Shown here one piece after another: positions 9,254 to 17,339 of a DNA stretch of 43,370 nt (within the stretch, counting starts at the first letter, position 1; each line of letters starts with the position of its first letter). The position numbers were made by a program, and so were the translations under genes. The DNA is from Candidatus Omnitrophota bacterium (GTDB lineage: Bacteria; Ratteibacteria; UBA8468; B48-G9; DTJG01): the NCBI GenBank assembly GCA_023484085.1, contig JAMDAS010000014.1, forward strand, positions 1-43,370, in the 5' to 3' direction. The notes beneath the pieces are model-generated. The model did not search any database, was not told the origin of the DNA, and saw nothing but the letters and a program-made list of their open reading frames with translations.

Positions 9254-10035
9254 AATGAAATAGCCATTTTTGCCAGCTGCTTTTCAACAAAGTTGTAATA
9301 TGAAATTCTTTTCAGTTCAGAAGCCGCCTCTTTATCCAAAAATACGGTTACCTTTGGATGAAGCTGAATAGAAGAGGCCGTAATCATACTTGTGACAGGC
9401 CCTTCCAGGGTCTGTGCTATAATTTTTGCTTTTTTTATTCCATTGGCTAATAATATTATTTCCTTTGTTTCAAGTACTGTACCTACACCCATAGTAATGG
9501 CTGCTTTAGGAACCTCGTCAACTGAGTTGAAAAATCGTGCATTATCTCCAATGGTCTGTTCATCAAGAATAACAAGATGTGTCCGGGAAGCAAGAGAAGT
9601 CCCTGGTTCATTAAAACCAATATGTCCATCTCCACCAATACCAATAACCTGTAAATCAATACCTCCGGTATTTTTAATCTTTTTTTCATAATCATTACAG
9701 AATTTATCAATATCTTTTGCAAGACCATCCGGCACATACGTATTTTTTTTATCAATATCAATATGATTGAACAGATTGACGTTCATAAAATAACGATAAC
9801 TCTGTAAATGGTCAGGACTTAGCCCGTAATATTCATCCAAATTAAATGTCCGGATTTTTTTAAAAGTGATTTCTTTGTTTTCACATATTTTTACAAGTTC
9901 TTTATAAAGGCCCAGGGGACTACTGCCCGTTGCCAAGCCCAAAATCAGGTTGGATTTATTTAAAATCCTGTTTTTAACGAGTTCTGCTGCAGATTTACTT
10001 ATTTCTTCATAATTATCCTTTATTATTACACGCAT
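9250..10035 (-). CDS. nagB: Glucosamine-6-phosphate deaminase/isomerase
   Basis: NagB interconverts glucosamine 6-phosphate and fructose 6-phosphate plus ammonia. The 261-residue protein carries the phosphate-loop LGLATGSSPLGLY, the FNLDEYYGL block with the catalytic Asp near 67, and IGIGGDGHIGFNEPG with Asp136 and His138. It is the first gene of the long minus-strand run and has a strong AGGAGG site ahead of the ATG. No nagA is visible beside it. In this operon it could either degrade amino sugar or, run backwards, feed GlcN-6-P to GlmM and the alternative GlmU; both are inferences. Confidence 0.94.
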   Translation of the reverse strand: MRVIIKDNYEEISKSAAELVKNRILNKSNLILGLATGSSPLGLYKELVKICENKEITFKKIRTFNLDEYYGLSPDHLQSYRYFMNVNLFNHIDIDKKNTYVPDGLAKDIDKFCNDYEKKIKNTGGIDLQVIGIGGDGHIGFNEPGTSLASRTHLVILDEQTIGDNARFFNSVDEVPKAAITMGVGTVLETKEIILLANGIKKAKIIAQTLEGPVTSMITASSIQLHPKVTVFLDKEAASELKRISYYNFVEKQLAKMAISL

Positions 10036-10094
10036 TTTTACCTCCTGTTTTTTTCCGTGTTTTTATGTTTTATAGATTTTAAAAAAAATTTCAA

Positions 10095-10122
10095 ATTATA
10101 CTATAATAACCCATAATAACCC
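10095..10122 (-). promoter_or_regulatory. nagB promoter region with 10-bp tandem repeat
   Basis: On the minus strand a TATAAT-like -10 (plus-strand 10097-10102) lies about 60 bases upstream of nagB. Directly upstream are two exact tandem copies of the 10-mer ATAATAACCC (plus strand, 10103-10112 and 10113-10122). Ten-base phasing puts both copies on one face of the helix, over the spacer and -35 zone, and no good -35 hexamer is seen. This suggests an activator or repressor site controlling the operon. No regulator is identified. Confidence 0.4.
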
Positions 10123-10311
10123 CAAAGTGCAAATTTTCAGTTTTGGGTTATATTCACTTTCCTGGAATTACATACTTTTGATAAATGTGGTATGAAGGGT
10201 AATAAGGAATAATGGAGAAACAGGCGGGTATAAACTCGGTACAGAATTCAAAAAATATCTCCTGGACTGGGAAAAAAGAATTATTTCATAACACCTGAGT
10301 TACAAATCCGG
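10123..10311. other. Intergenic region between HtrA-like gene and nagB
   Basis: About 190 bases with no supported gene. A short plus-strand reading frame (about 10236-10289) encodes a protein-like stretch, YKLGTEFKKYLLDWEKR, followed by a stop, but it has no usable start and could be a gene remnant or chance. I see no clear intrinsic terminator for the upstream HtrA-like gene. Confidence 0.35.
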
Positions 10312-11139
10312 TTATTTTTTAGTGGAGACAGACTTTATCTGTGCCTCAACCTTAAGGATATCATTTGCCGGAATAATTACAGGAATGGTTCCCAATGCCT
10401 CTGTTGAATTAAACAACATGGAACCCATAGTAGCCCCTTCACTTGATGACAGCCCCTTGCTTAAAAGAATTATACCTATTATTTTTCCATTTGATGCAAA
10501 AACAGGATTTCCAAGAACATCTCCAAAGGACTCATTGGCAAACTCTTCACTCTCAGGTATATAGGATAATCTTGGTTCCTTAATAATACCACTTATCCGT
10601 CCCGCAGAAATCAGGGGTGCCCAATTTGCCATTTTCCCTAATCTGCTTATAAAAAATATATTATCAAAAATTTCAGGATTGGCACTGTCAGAAAGGTGGA
10701 CATAAGTAATGGAAGAAGGCATTTTTTTTACAGGTTTAAGAAAAAGAAGGTCCTGGCCCGGGTCCCTGAGAAGAATATCAGCAGAAATTTCCTGCCCATC
10801 CGGGAATCTTATTTTTATACTAATTATTTTACTCTTAAGAGAAACATTAGAATTTGCACCCATAAACTGACTTAAAATCTGCGAAGGGTCAGAAGTGGTT
10901 AAAGAACAGACAATGATTCCATTTTTTGAAACAATAGTACCATTGGTCTGCATTTTGGATTCTATACTTCCTCCTTCTCTTCCTTTCATAACAGCCCTTT
11001 CCTGGAGAACAAATTTTACAGTAACCACACTGTCACGATAAGTCTGAAAAATTTTCCTGCCAATCCCATTTTCCTGTGCCTTTGCCAAGCATCCCCATAC
11101 GGCAAAAACTAAAAAAACCAGAACTGATTTTTTTATCAT
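10312..11139 (-). CDS. Catalytically degenerate HtrA/trypsin-like secreted protein
   Basis: This secreted protein of about 275 residues is an HtrA-type serine protease fold without its triad. The N-terminus MIKKSVLVFLVFAVWGCLAKA looks like a signal peptide; a Cys near residue 17 makes a lipoprotein possible. The open frame extends to a TTG at 11151, but the ATG at 11137-11139 has GGAGGGG just upstream and is preferred. Where HtrA has TNYHVV this protein has CSLTTS, and where HtrA has GNSGGP it has GDVLGNPV, so His and Ser are lost; the Asp block survives as GQDLLFLK. No PDZ domain is seen. It follows the active HtrA by 27 bases and may act as its regulatory or scaffold partner. Confidence 0.7.
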   Translation of the reverse strand: MIKKSVLVFLVFAVWGCLAKAQENGIGRKIFQTYRDSVVTVKFVLQERAVMKGREGGSIESKMQTNGTIVSKNGIIVCSLTTSDPSQILSQFMGANSNVSLKSKIISIKIRFPDGQEISADILLRDPGQDLLFLKPVKKMPSSITYVHLSDSANPEIFDNIFFISRLGKMANWAPLISAGRISGIIKEPRLSYIPESEEFANESFGDVLGNPVFASNGKIIGIILLSKGLSSSEGATMGSMLFNSTEALGTIPVIIPANDILKVEAQIKSVSTKK

Positions 11140-11166
11140 ATACCCCTCCAATTGTTAAGATTTTTT

Positions 11167-13209
11167 TCATGTTTTACTTGTTTCCCATGGTGGTATTATC
11201 TGGATAAAATGTGTATAAATATCTCTTTTTACTTTAAAAATGATCTCTTCACTTTTTTCTTTTTCTATTTTCTTCATCAATTTTTCAAAATCATTACAGT
11301 TTGAAATATTTGTCCTGTTTACCGCAATAATAATATCATCTACTGCAAGATGAGCAAGAGCTGCCCATCCACCTTCTCTAACCTCTGTGACAACAACCCC
11401 TTTTTTAATTTTTTTCTCAAGAGATTCAAGAGGGGTAAGATTTCTGACATTGAATTCCAGCTCTTTATCCTTATATTTTGGAGCCTCGTCTGGTTTTTCC
11501 GGAGAAGCAGAAAGTTTAATCTTTTTTATAAATGTTTCCTTACCTCTCATTATTGAAAAATCTACATTACCCCCGATATCAAAACCCTTTATCATTTCAT
11601 AAAAAACATTCTTATCGCTTTCTCTTCTTAAAGAAAGCACCTGGCCATTAATAGAGGTAATAAAATCCCCCACTTTTAACCCTGCTTTTTGTGCAGGACT
11701 TTCAGGATAAATCCTTGTAATTCTTACTCCATGAACGTTCTGAATCCCAAGAGATTTAAGAATTTGTTTTGTCAAAACCTGAACCTTAACCCCCAACCAT
11801 GCCTGTTTTGCCTCCTGTCCTATACCTACAGATGGCTGATGTCCAATATTAACTACTGTAATATATGAAGCCCCTTTTCTTTTAAAATTAACAAGAACAG
11901 GAATAGTTAGTTTCCTGGATTTTGTTATTTTAAGCATTTCTTTTGTCATGGAAATCAGCTGTTTAATGTTTTTTATGTTTACTCCATTAATCTTTACAAT
12001 GACATCCTGACTCTTTAGAGCAGGCTGTGCCTCATTACAGGGGCCTCCGGTAACAACAGAACCTACAAGTACCCCATTTGTTGCTTTTAAATTCTGCTCC
12101 TTGGATTGAATAAAAGAAATATCTGAGGCATCCATTCCCCAATTTGTCAGTTGATATGTTTTTTGTTTTGCAGATGGTCTTTCTATCGGAATAATTTCTA
12201 ATGTTTTTTCTTTTCCATCTCTTAATATAACAGCCTTTATTTTTTTATCAACCGGCAGTTTTGAAACAAATAAATTAAAACCAGGAACCTGGTTTAAATA
12301 TTTTACAGTTACACTTTTATCGTTCAGATTTAAAAGGATATCACCGGATTTAAACCCGGCTTTCCGGGCAGGAGAACCTTTTATTACTGTGCTTATAAGA
12401 ACCCCTTTATTTTCTGAAGATAGTTTTAAAAGGGGCTGGATTTCAAATCCAAGCCATGCGCGAACTATTTTCCCGTATTCAATAAGCTGGTCTGCCACAT
12501 ACATGGCAAGGTCAGACGGGATAGCGCCTGAAAGACCAAAACTAACTTCATTTATGCCTATAACATGTCCTTTTACGTTTACAAGGGGACCACCTGAATT
12601 TCCAGGATAAATAGGCGCATCATGTGTTATCCATTTTACAATTGAACCAACATTTTCTCCATTAAGGGTAAACTCATTAAATGGCCAGAAAAATGAAGGT
12701 ATTACAGCACCGGTATTACTTACAATGCCCATTGTTACTGACTGTGAAAAAGCATAAGGACTTCCAAGAGCAAATACAGTGTCTCCCACCTTTAATTTTG
12801 AAGAATTGCCCCATTCTGCATAAGAAAATTTTTCATTGCCATGGTTTTGCAGTTTTACAACAGCAATGTCTGCCAATGGATCTGCCCCAATCAATTTAGC
12901 CGGAACCTGTTTATTGTTATAAAGTGTACACATAATCCATATTGCCTTGCCAACCACATGGTAATTTGTAACAACATAACCTGTAGGGCTTATAATAACC
13001 CCGCTTCCAACAGCTTCTATTTTTTGTTCCCTTCCGTTTTGATGTTCCACAAGAACCACATGTATTTTCACAAGTGCAGGTTTCACTTTTGAAATAATTG
13101 AAGAAATCAGCTTCTGGTTTTTTGTCAAAGAACTATTTTGCGCTTTTGCAGAAAATATAAATGCGCCAACCAATAAAAATATACCCGCACAAATTTTAAT
13201 ATGTTTCAC
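11167..13209 (-). CDS. HtrA/DegP-type serine protease with four PDZ-like domains
   Basis: This 680-residue envelope protease has a signal peptide (about residues 1-23, ending AKA-Q) and a complete trypsin-like triad: His84 in VTNYHVV, Asp114 in LADIAVVK and Ser205 in YPGNSGGP. Four PDZ-like modules follow. The first begins AWLGFEIQPL (about 250), the second is degenerate (about 360-440, GVLVGSVVTGGP), the third begins AWLGVKVQVL (about 475), and the fourth contains GVVVTEVREGGWA (about 610). Typical DegP has two PDZ domains and about 450-500 residues, so this is long. The start is GTG with GGAGG upstream. The fold-back repeat copy 2 begins 18 bases upstream, so any promoter must lie in or beyond the repeat. 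Its likely role is periplasmic protein quality control. Confidence 0.87.
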   Translation of the reverse strand: MKHIKICAGIFLLVGAFIFSAKAQNSSLTKNQKLISSIISKVKPALVKIHVVLVEHQNGREQKIEAVGSGVIISPTGYVVTNYHVVGKAIWIMCTLYNNKQVPAKLIGADPLADIAVVKLQNHGNEKFSYAEWGNSSKLKVGDTVFALGSPYAFSQSVTMGIVSNTGAVIPSFFWPFNEFTLNGENVGSIVKWITHDAPIYPGNSGGPLVNVKGHVIGINEVSFGLSGAIPSDLAMYVADQLIEYGKIVRAWLGFEIQPLLKLSSENKGVLISTVIKGSPARKAGFKSGDILLNLNDKSVTVKYLNQVPGFNLFVSKLPVDKKIKAVILRDGKEKTLEIIPIERPSAKQKTYQLTNWGMDASDISFIQSKEQNLKATNGVLVGSVVTGGPCNEAQPALKSQDVIVKINGVNIKNIKQLISMTKEMLKITKSRKLTIPVLVNFKRKGASYITVVNIGHQPSVGIGQEAKQAWLGVKVQVLTKQILKSLGIQNVHGVRITRIYPESPAQKAGLKVGDFITSINGQVLSLRRESDKNVFYEMIKGFDIGGNVDFSIMRGKETFIKKIKLSASPEKPDEAPKYKDKELEFNVRNLTPLESLEKKIKKGVVVTEVREGGWAALAHLAVDDIIIAVNRTNISNCNDFEKLMKKIEKEKSEEIIFKVKRDIYTHFIQIIPPWETSKT

Positions 13210-13226
13210 TTTTCCTCCAATTTTTC

Positions 13227-13403
13227 GTAAATATTCACTAAGACAGTGTTTCCGCCTAAAAGATTGGCGGACAGGTATAATTTACCGGGCTGAAGCAGGA
13301 AATAAGTTCTGGATTGCTCTTTTCTTCTTTGTAAAAACATTCTTTCAAACAAAGCCTCAAAGACAATCCAAACTTATTTCAAACACCGTTCACTGAGTAT
13401 TTA
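13227..13403. repeat. Fold-back repeat family, copy 2
   Basis: This is the complete copy of the long subtype, about 177 bp. The terminal arms (GTAAATATTCACT at 13227 and its diverged complement ending at 13403) enclose the conserved hairpin body shared with copy 1. An extra short palindrome TCCGCC...GGCGGA (13251-13271) is absent from copy 3. The right end overlaps the 3' end of coaB and supplies its stop codon (13390-13392). The left end stops just before the ribosome binding site of the HtrA gene, so the repeat fills the whole gap between the two genes. Confidence 0.88.
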
Positions 13404-14040
13404 TTATTTGTTTTTGTTCAAACAAGTTTTCTATTCTTTTCAGTATTATACTGGACAATCTGATTTTTGTAAAACCTGTGCAATTCTCAATGGTTTTATC
13501 AGGAAAAAGTATGAAAACCCTGCTTTTTTTATCACCCTGGCCAAAATAAGAAACGTCATTTATAATTACCATATCCATGTTTTTTTCTTTCATCTTTTTC
13601 CACCCGTTTTCAAGAAGATGAGAACTTTCAAGGGCAAATCCTGCAACGAGCTGGTTTTCTTTTTTTATTTTTGTAATGTTTTTCAAAATATCAGGATTGG
13701 GAACAAGCTTCAGGTTCCAGGAAGACTTTTTTTTCAGTTTTTCAGAATGTTTTTTTTCCGGTCCCCAGTCACTTACGGCTGCACTCATTATCAGGGCATC
13801 ATTTAATGGAAAATTTTTCAGGACAGCATTAAACATATCCATGGCAGACAAAACTGATATAATTTTAACCCCTTCCGGACATTTCAGGTATGCAGGTCCT
13901 GAAATCAGCGTAACACTATGTCCTGAATCTTTTGCTTTTTTTGCAAGAATATAGCCTAATTTACCGGTTGCCGGGTTGCTTATAAATCTTACAGGGTCAA
14001 TGAACTCCCTTGTGGGTCCTGCAGTTATCAGTATTTTCAT
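13390..14040 (-). CDS. coaB: Phosphopantothenate-cysteine ligase, stand-alone CoaB
   Basis: CoaB joins cysteine to 4'-phosphopantothenate in coenzyme A synthesis. In most bacteria it is fused to CoaC; here only the CoaB domain (about 216 residues) is present, beginning MKILITAGPTREFIDPVRFISN with the nucleotide-binding motif NPATGKLG. The block AAVSDWGP and the AGFALE motif also fit. The frame extends to a TTG at 14052, but the ATG at 14038-14040 gives the natural N-terminus. The last few residues and stop codon are encoded by the end of repeat copy 2, suggesting the original C-terminus was replaced or extended. No CoaC is visible in the window. Confidence 0.85.
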   Translation of the reverse strand: MKILITAGPTREFIDPVRFISNPATGKLGYILAKKAKDSGHSVTLISGPAYLKCPEGVKIISVLSAMDMFNAVLKNFPLNDALIMSAAVSDWGPEKKHSEKLKKKSSWNLKLVPNPDILKNITKIKKENQLVAGFALESSHLLENGWKKMKEKNMDMVIINDVSYFGQGDKKSRVFILFPDKTIENCTGFTKIRLSSIILKRIENLFEQKQIINTQ

Positions 14041-14121
14041 AATTTTCACCAAAAATAAGAAAAAATCTACACCCGCGTGAATTATCTCTTCTCCACAGAC
14101 GAAGAATTCCCTGCGGTTAAT

Positions 14122-14526
14122 CTAAAATTTATTGAAGAATTTCAAAGGAGCGACTTTTTGTATCTTTTCAAAATCTTTATCAGTATGAAGCAAAAAAAGG
14201 TTGTTTTCTATCGCGGTTATGGCAATCAAACAATCAATAGTACTTCCAACGGTAATCCCTTTTTCCCTGCATTTATAAAATATCAAAGCAGCCTTTGCAA
14301 ATGACTCTTTTCCTGCCAACAAGTTATAGAATTTCTGGGTATCCAGATAACTTTTTACAATCCTGAATTCTTTTTCCGTCTTTACCCCTTGTAATATTTC
14401 CTGATAGATAAAGAAATTAATTCCGAAAAGAATATTGCTGTCAAGAACATACTGAAATTTGTCCGTCCCTTCATTTTTAATACCCCTGAAATACGAAATC
14501 AAAACAGAAGTGTCCACGAGTATCAT
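14122..14526 (-). CDS. vapC: PIN-domain ribonuclease toxin, VapC family
   Basis: This 134-residue PIN-domain protein has the acidic residues that bind the catalytic metal: Asp5 in VDTSVLI, Glu43 in YQEILQG, Asp98 in STIDCLIA and Asp116 in HTDKDF. VapC toxins cleave specific tRNAs or rRNA. The ATG follows the vapB stop codon with no gap, the usual antitoxin-toxin arrangement. The target RNA cannot be predicted. Confidence 0.9.
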   Translation of the reverse strand: MILVDTSVLISYFRGIKNEGTDKFQYVLDSNILFGINFFIYQEILQGVKTEKEFRIVKSYLDTQKFYNLLAGKESFAKAALIFYKCREKGITVGSTIDCLIAITAIENNLFLLHTDKDFEKIQKVAPLKFFNKF

Positions 14527-14727
14527 TTATAAACCCTTTCTCAAAGTTTTGTAATTATAATCTTCTCTAAAATGAATTTTCCCTTTAAGTTTACGTAAAT
14601 CCTTACGCTTATAGTTTTCCACAAAATCCTGTATCGCTTTGTTTATTAATGCTTTTTTGATTTTTATACCTGAGTATCTAATGGCTTCTTTCATAAGTCT
14701 ATCATCTAAAACAACGTTTGTTCTCAT
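14527..14727 (-). CDS. vapB: VapB-type antitoxin
   Basis: This 66-residue protein begins MRTNVVLDDRLMKEAIRYSG, the ribbon-helix-helix N-terminus of the VapB family, followed by a basic, probably disordered tail that would wrap VapC. AAGGAGGTG precedes the ATG with good spacing. It is the promoter-proximal gene of the pair, and inverted repeats lie over the promoter, as expected for self-repression. Confidence 0.85.
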   Translation of the reverse strand: MRTNVVLDDRLMKEAIRYSGIKIKKALINKAIQDFVENYKRKDLRKLKGKIHFREDYNYKTLRKGL

Positions 14728-14752
14728 TTACTATACACCTCCTTTTACACAT

Positions 14753-14795
14753 AGATTAACACATAATTGGTATTCCATCAATACCTTTGGGGTAT
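14753..14795 (-). promoter_or_regulatory. vapBC promoter with overlapping palindromes
   Basis: On the minus strand TTGATG and TAATCT are spaced by 17 bases (plus-strand 14776-14781 and 14753-14758). Two overlapping inverted repeats sit on the -35: GGTATT/AATACC at 14769-14785 and ATACC/GGTAT at 14781-14795. This is a typical layout for an operator bound by the VapBC complex. The regulatory role is inferred. Confidence 0.55.
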
Positions 14796-14813
14796 GATTA
14801 GTATTCATAGGTT

Positions 14814-16136
14814 TCATTTTGAGATTTTAAATAATTTCCATGGGAAAGAATCTATAAGAAGGTCTCCTAATCTTGATTCTCCTCCAACAAAAATGTATTG
14901 TGGATTTTCAAGTAGTAATTTTGGAACCACTAACGTTATTTCATTCCCATATGGGTTTTTTATATAGGTTATTCTGTCAGCTGGTACATAAATATTTTCA
15001 TTTCTTACGGATATAACTTTATGAATATTAACCTGTATACCAAGCTTGGGCATTATAGAAAACGGAATCCTGTCGTTATAACCAAAAAACTCTATTTTAA
15101 GGTTAAATATATCCTTAACAGGTTGTTCAAGTATTATCTTAAATATTATGGATTTGGGGTCCTGTGAAATTTTCAGGTGATAAATTTTAGTTCTTAAAAA
15201 GACTTCTTCTTTCCCGTTTAACACAGGAATTTTCATTTCTTCAAAAGATTCATTCCTCCTTGCAAAGGAAAGAATAAAACCCTTGTTGCCAATAAGCTCA
15301 GAGCGAAAACACATCAGTGCAGAGGCTTTTTTATCAATCTGCCCCGATGTAAAAAAAGACGAAAACCAATTTCCTGTTTTAAGAAGGTCTTTGGGAGGGA
15401 TTAAAGTAAGGTTTGGAGCAAATCTTCTTGGTTTGGGCCATACCAGCGGCCACTTATAATAGTGAACAAGATAAAAATAAACATCCGGGTGAATTTGATT
15501 TTTCATTTCAAGAAGAGCCGATAGAAGAAAATTGGAAATAGCCCTGTGGTCAGAATTTGTATCAACAGGATTTGTAATAAAAATCTTTGTTGGTTTAACC
15601 TTGTTCATGACTTTTACAAAATCAGAGATTATACTTTCTCCAACATAAGGACTACCATAGGATAAAGCCTGCGGATAAGGAACATGATTAATCTTTGTTA
15701 AAAAATCATAATAGGGTTTATTCTTATTCCAAAAGTGCAACCAGATAAGCATGGTTCCTGCATCAGGATACCCAAGAAAAATAAGATTCTTTTTGGGTAC
15801 TCCAAGAATTTTTTCTGCATTAATGGATTCTTTTCTCCTTAGCTCACCAATCTGTATATAATTATAGGGATGCAGTATTAATTTTCTTTCAAAAATCTTA
15901 AATTCAAGCCAATTATGGTCCCCATTTGTAAGAAACACAATATATACATGTCTTGTTTTGGCAAGCGCCTGCTGAATTATCCCGGCACAACCAAGAACTT
16001 CATCATCAGGATGTGGCGCGCATATTAAAACCCTGTCTTTACTTGTAAATACAGGTAAAGGGGCAATAATACCTGAATAAGAATTTCCAACAACCAAAGA
16101 CAAACCAAAAAATATAAAAAAAAGATACCTTTTCAT
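14814..16136 (-). CDS. Secreted PIG-L/LmbE-family deacetylase
   Basis: This protein of about 440 residues has an N-terminal signal sequence (KRYLFFIFFGLSLVVGNSYS) and a PIG-L domain. The zinc motif APHPDDEVLGCAGI lies near residue 41, and a further conserved block NPVDTNSDHRAI lies near 190. Members remove N-acetyl groups from GlcNAc-containing lipids or small molecules. The C-terminal 150 residues are not a domain I recognise, and this protein is longer than the usual 220-270 residues. The ATG at 16134-16136 is chosen over the TTG one codon upstream; no ribosome site is clear. Because it is exported, the substrate is probably envelope or extracellular polysaccharide. Confidence 0.8.
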   Translation of the reverse strand: MKRYLFFIFFGLSLVVGNSYSGIIAPLPVFTSKDRVLICAPHPDDEVLGCAGIIQQALAKTRHVYIVFLTNGDHNWLEFKIFERKLILHPYNYIQIGELRRKESINAEKILGVPKKNLIFLGYPDAGTMLIWLHFWNKNKPYYDFLTKINHVPYPQALSYGSPYVGESIISDFVKVMNKVKPTKIFITNPVDTNSDHRAISNFLLSALLEMKNQIHPDVYFYLVHYYKWPLVWPKPRRFAPNLTLIPPKDLLKTGNWFSSFFTSGQIDKKASALMCFRSELIGNKGFILSFARRNESFEEMKIPVLNGKEEVFLRTKIYHLKISQDPKSIIFKIILEQPVKDIFNLKIEFFGYNDRIPFSIMPKLGIQVNIHKVISVRNENIYVPADRITYIKNPYGNEITLVVPKLLLENPQYIFVGGESRLGDLLIDSFPWKLFKISK

Positions 16137-16187
16137 CAATTAAGCATAACACAGGACAACATCCCATCAAAATATCATCATAAAAAG

Positions 16188-16216
16188 TTGACATACAAAT
16201 GGAAAAAAAGTAAAGT
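16188..16216 (+). promoter_or_regulatory. Promoter of the M24/nfeD operon
   Basis: TTGACA (16188-16193) and TAAAGT (16211-16216) are separated by exactly 17 bases, upstream of an AGGAG site and the ATG at 16251. A TATAAT at 16230-16235 is too close to the ribosome site to be the likely -10. Confidence 0.6.
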
Positions 16217-16250
16217 AAATTCAGAATAATATAATACAAAAGGAGTACAA

Positions 16251-17339
16251 ATGCCAAAAGAGATTGAAATCAAGCATGATAGAATAAGAGATGTTTTAAA
16301 AAAAGAAAAAATTGATGCGGTTTTATTAAAACAGGTGTCAAACTTTTCATGGTTTACAGGCGGGGCAAAAAATTTTGTTGGGCTGAATTCAGAAATTGGC
16401 GCGAGTTCCATGGTTATAACACAGGATAAAATCTTTCTTCTTGCAAATAACATTGAGGCACCAAGGCTTTTAGATGAAGAAGTGTCAGGTATTGAGCCTG
16501 AAAAAATTATTCTTCCGTGGTATGAAGATGATGTACTTATAGAAGAAGCAAAAAAGATTGCGGGTCCAAAAATCGCAGCAGACAGCCCGATTGATGGATG
16601 TAAACACATAAACCTGAATCCTCTCCATTTTCCCTTAACACAGGAGGAGATTGAAAGATATAAAGAATTAGGGGCTGGAGCAGGAAAAATCGTTTCTGAC
16701 GCCTGTAAAAAAATCAGTCCCGGTATGGCAGAAATAGAAATAGCAGGCATGGTTTCCGATGCATTCTGGAGGGCAGACATAATTCCTGTAGTTATCCTGA
16801 TTGCTGCTGATGCCCGGATAGAAAAATACAGGCATCCCTTACCAACATCAAAAATTGTTAAAAACCATGTGATGCTCGTAGTGTGCGCAAGAAAATACGG
16901 GCTTATCGCCTCATTGACAAGACTGGTCAGTTTTGGAAAAATCCCTGATTTACTTGAACGAAAACACCAGGCAGTATGCAAGGTTGATTCTGTATTCATA
17001 TCAGAAAGCATCCCTGGTAATAAACTAAATGATGTATTTAAAAAATCTGTGGAATCCTATAGTGAAAACGGCTTTGAAAATGAATGGAAAATGCATCACC
17101 AGGGGGGGCCAACCGGTTATCAGGCAAGATATTACAGGGCAAATTTTAAAACTGAAGATATTGTTGAAGCCAACCAGGCTTATGCATGGAACCCTTCAAT
17201 TTCAGGAACAAAATCAGAAGATACAATTATAACAACCAGTTCTAACCCCGTAATAATAACCGAGGACCCAAAATGGCCCAAAAAAGAAATAGCAGTAAAT
17301 GGAAAAATCATTTTAAGACCGGATATACTTATAAGGTAA
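16251..17339 (+). CDS. M24 (Xaa-Pro peptidase-like) pseudoenzyme
   Basis: This 362-residue protein has the creatinase N-domain (residues about 8-120) and a C-terminal pita-bread fold of the M24 family. In active enzymes two Asp ligands sit in a block like LVDAGARYxGYxSDITR; here the equivalent MLVVCARKYGLIASLTRLV has lost both. The His region reads MHHQGGPTGY and the Glu block SEDTII is kept. It therefore probably lacks the dinuclear metal centre and is not a standard aminopeptidase. It may bind a ligand or have another activity. An AGGAG site precedes the ATG. The end overlaps nfeD by 67 bp. Confidence 0.75.
   Translation: MPKEIEIKHDRIRDVLKKEKIDAVLLKQVSNFSWFTGGAKNFVGLNSEIGASSMVITQDKIFLLANNIEAPRLLDEEVSGIEPEKIILPWYEDDVLIEEAKKIAGPKIAADSPIDGCKHINLNPLHFPLTQEEIERYKELGAGAGKIVSDACKKISPGMAEIEIAGMVSDAFWRADIIPVVILIAADARIEKYRHPLPTSKIVKNHVMLVVCARKYGLIASLTRLVSFGKIPDLLERKHQAVCKVDSVFISESIPGNKLNDVFKKSVESYSENGFENEWKMHHQGGPTGYQARYYRANFKTEDIVEANQAYAWNPSISGTKSEDTIITTSSNPVIITEDPKWPKKEIAVNGKIILRPDILIR

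Noticed and set aside
16178-17011. Long 277-residue open frame on the minus strand
   Set aside because: It lies entirely opposite the M24 gene, has a low-complexity Ser/Ile-rich translation, and shows no family motif; it is an antisense shadow.
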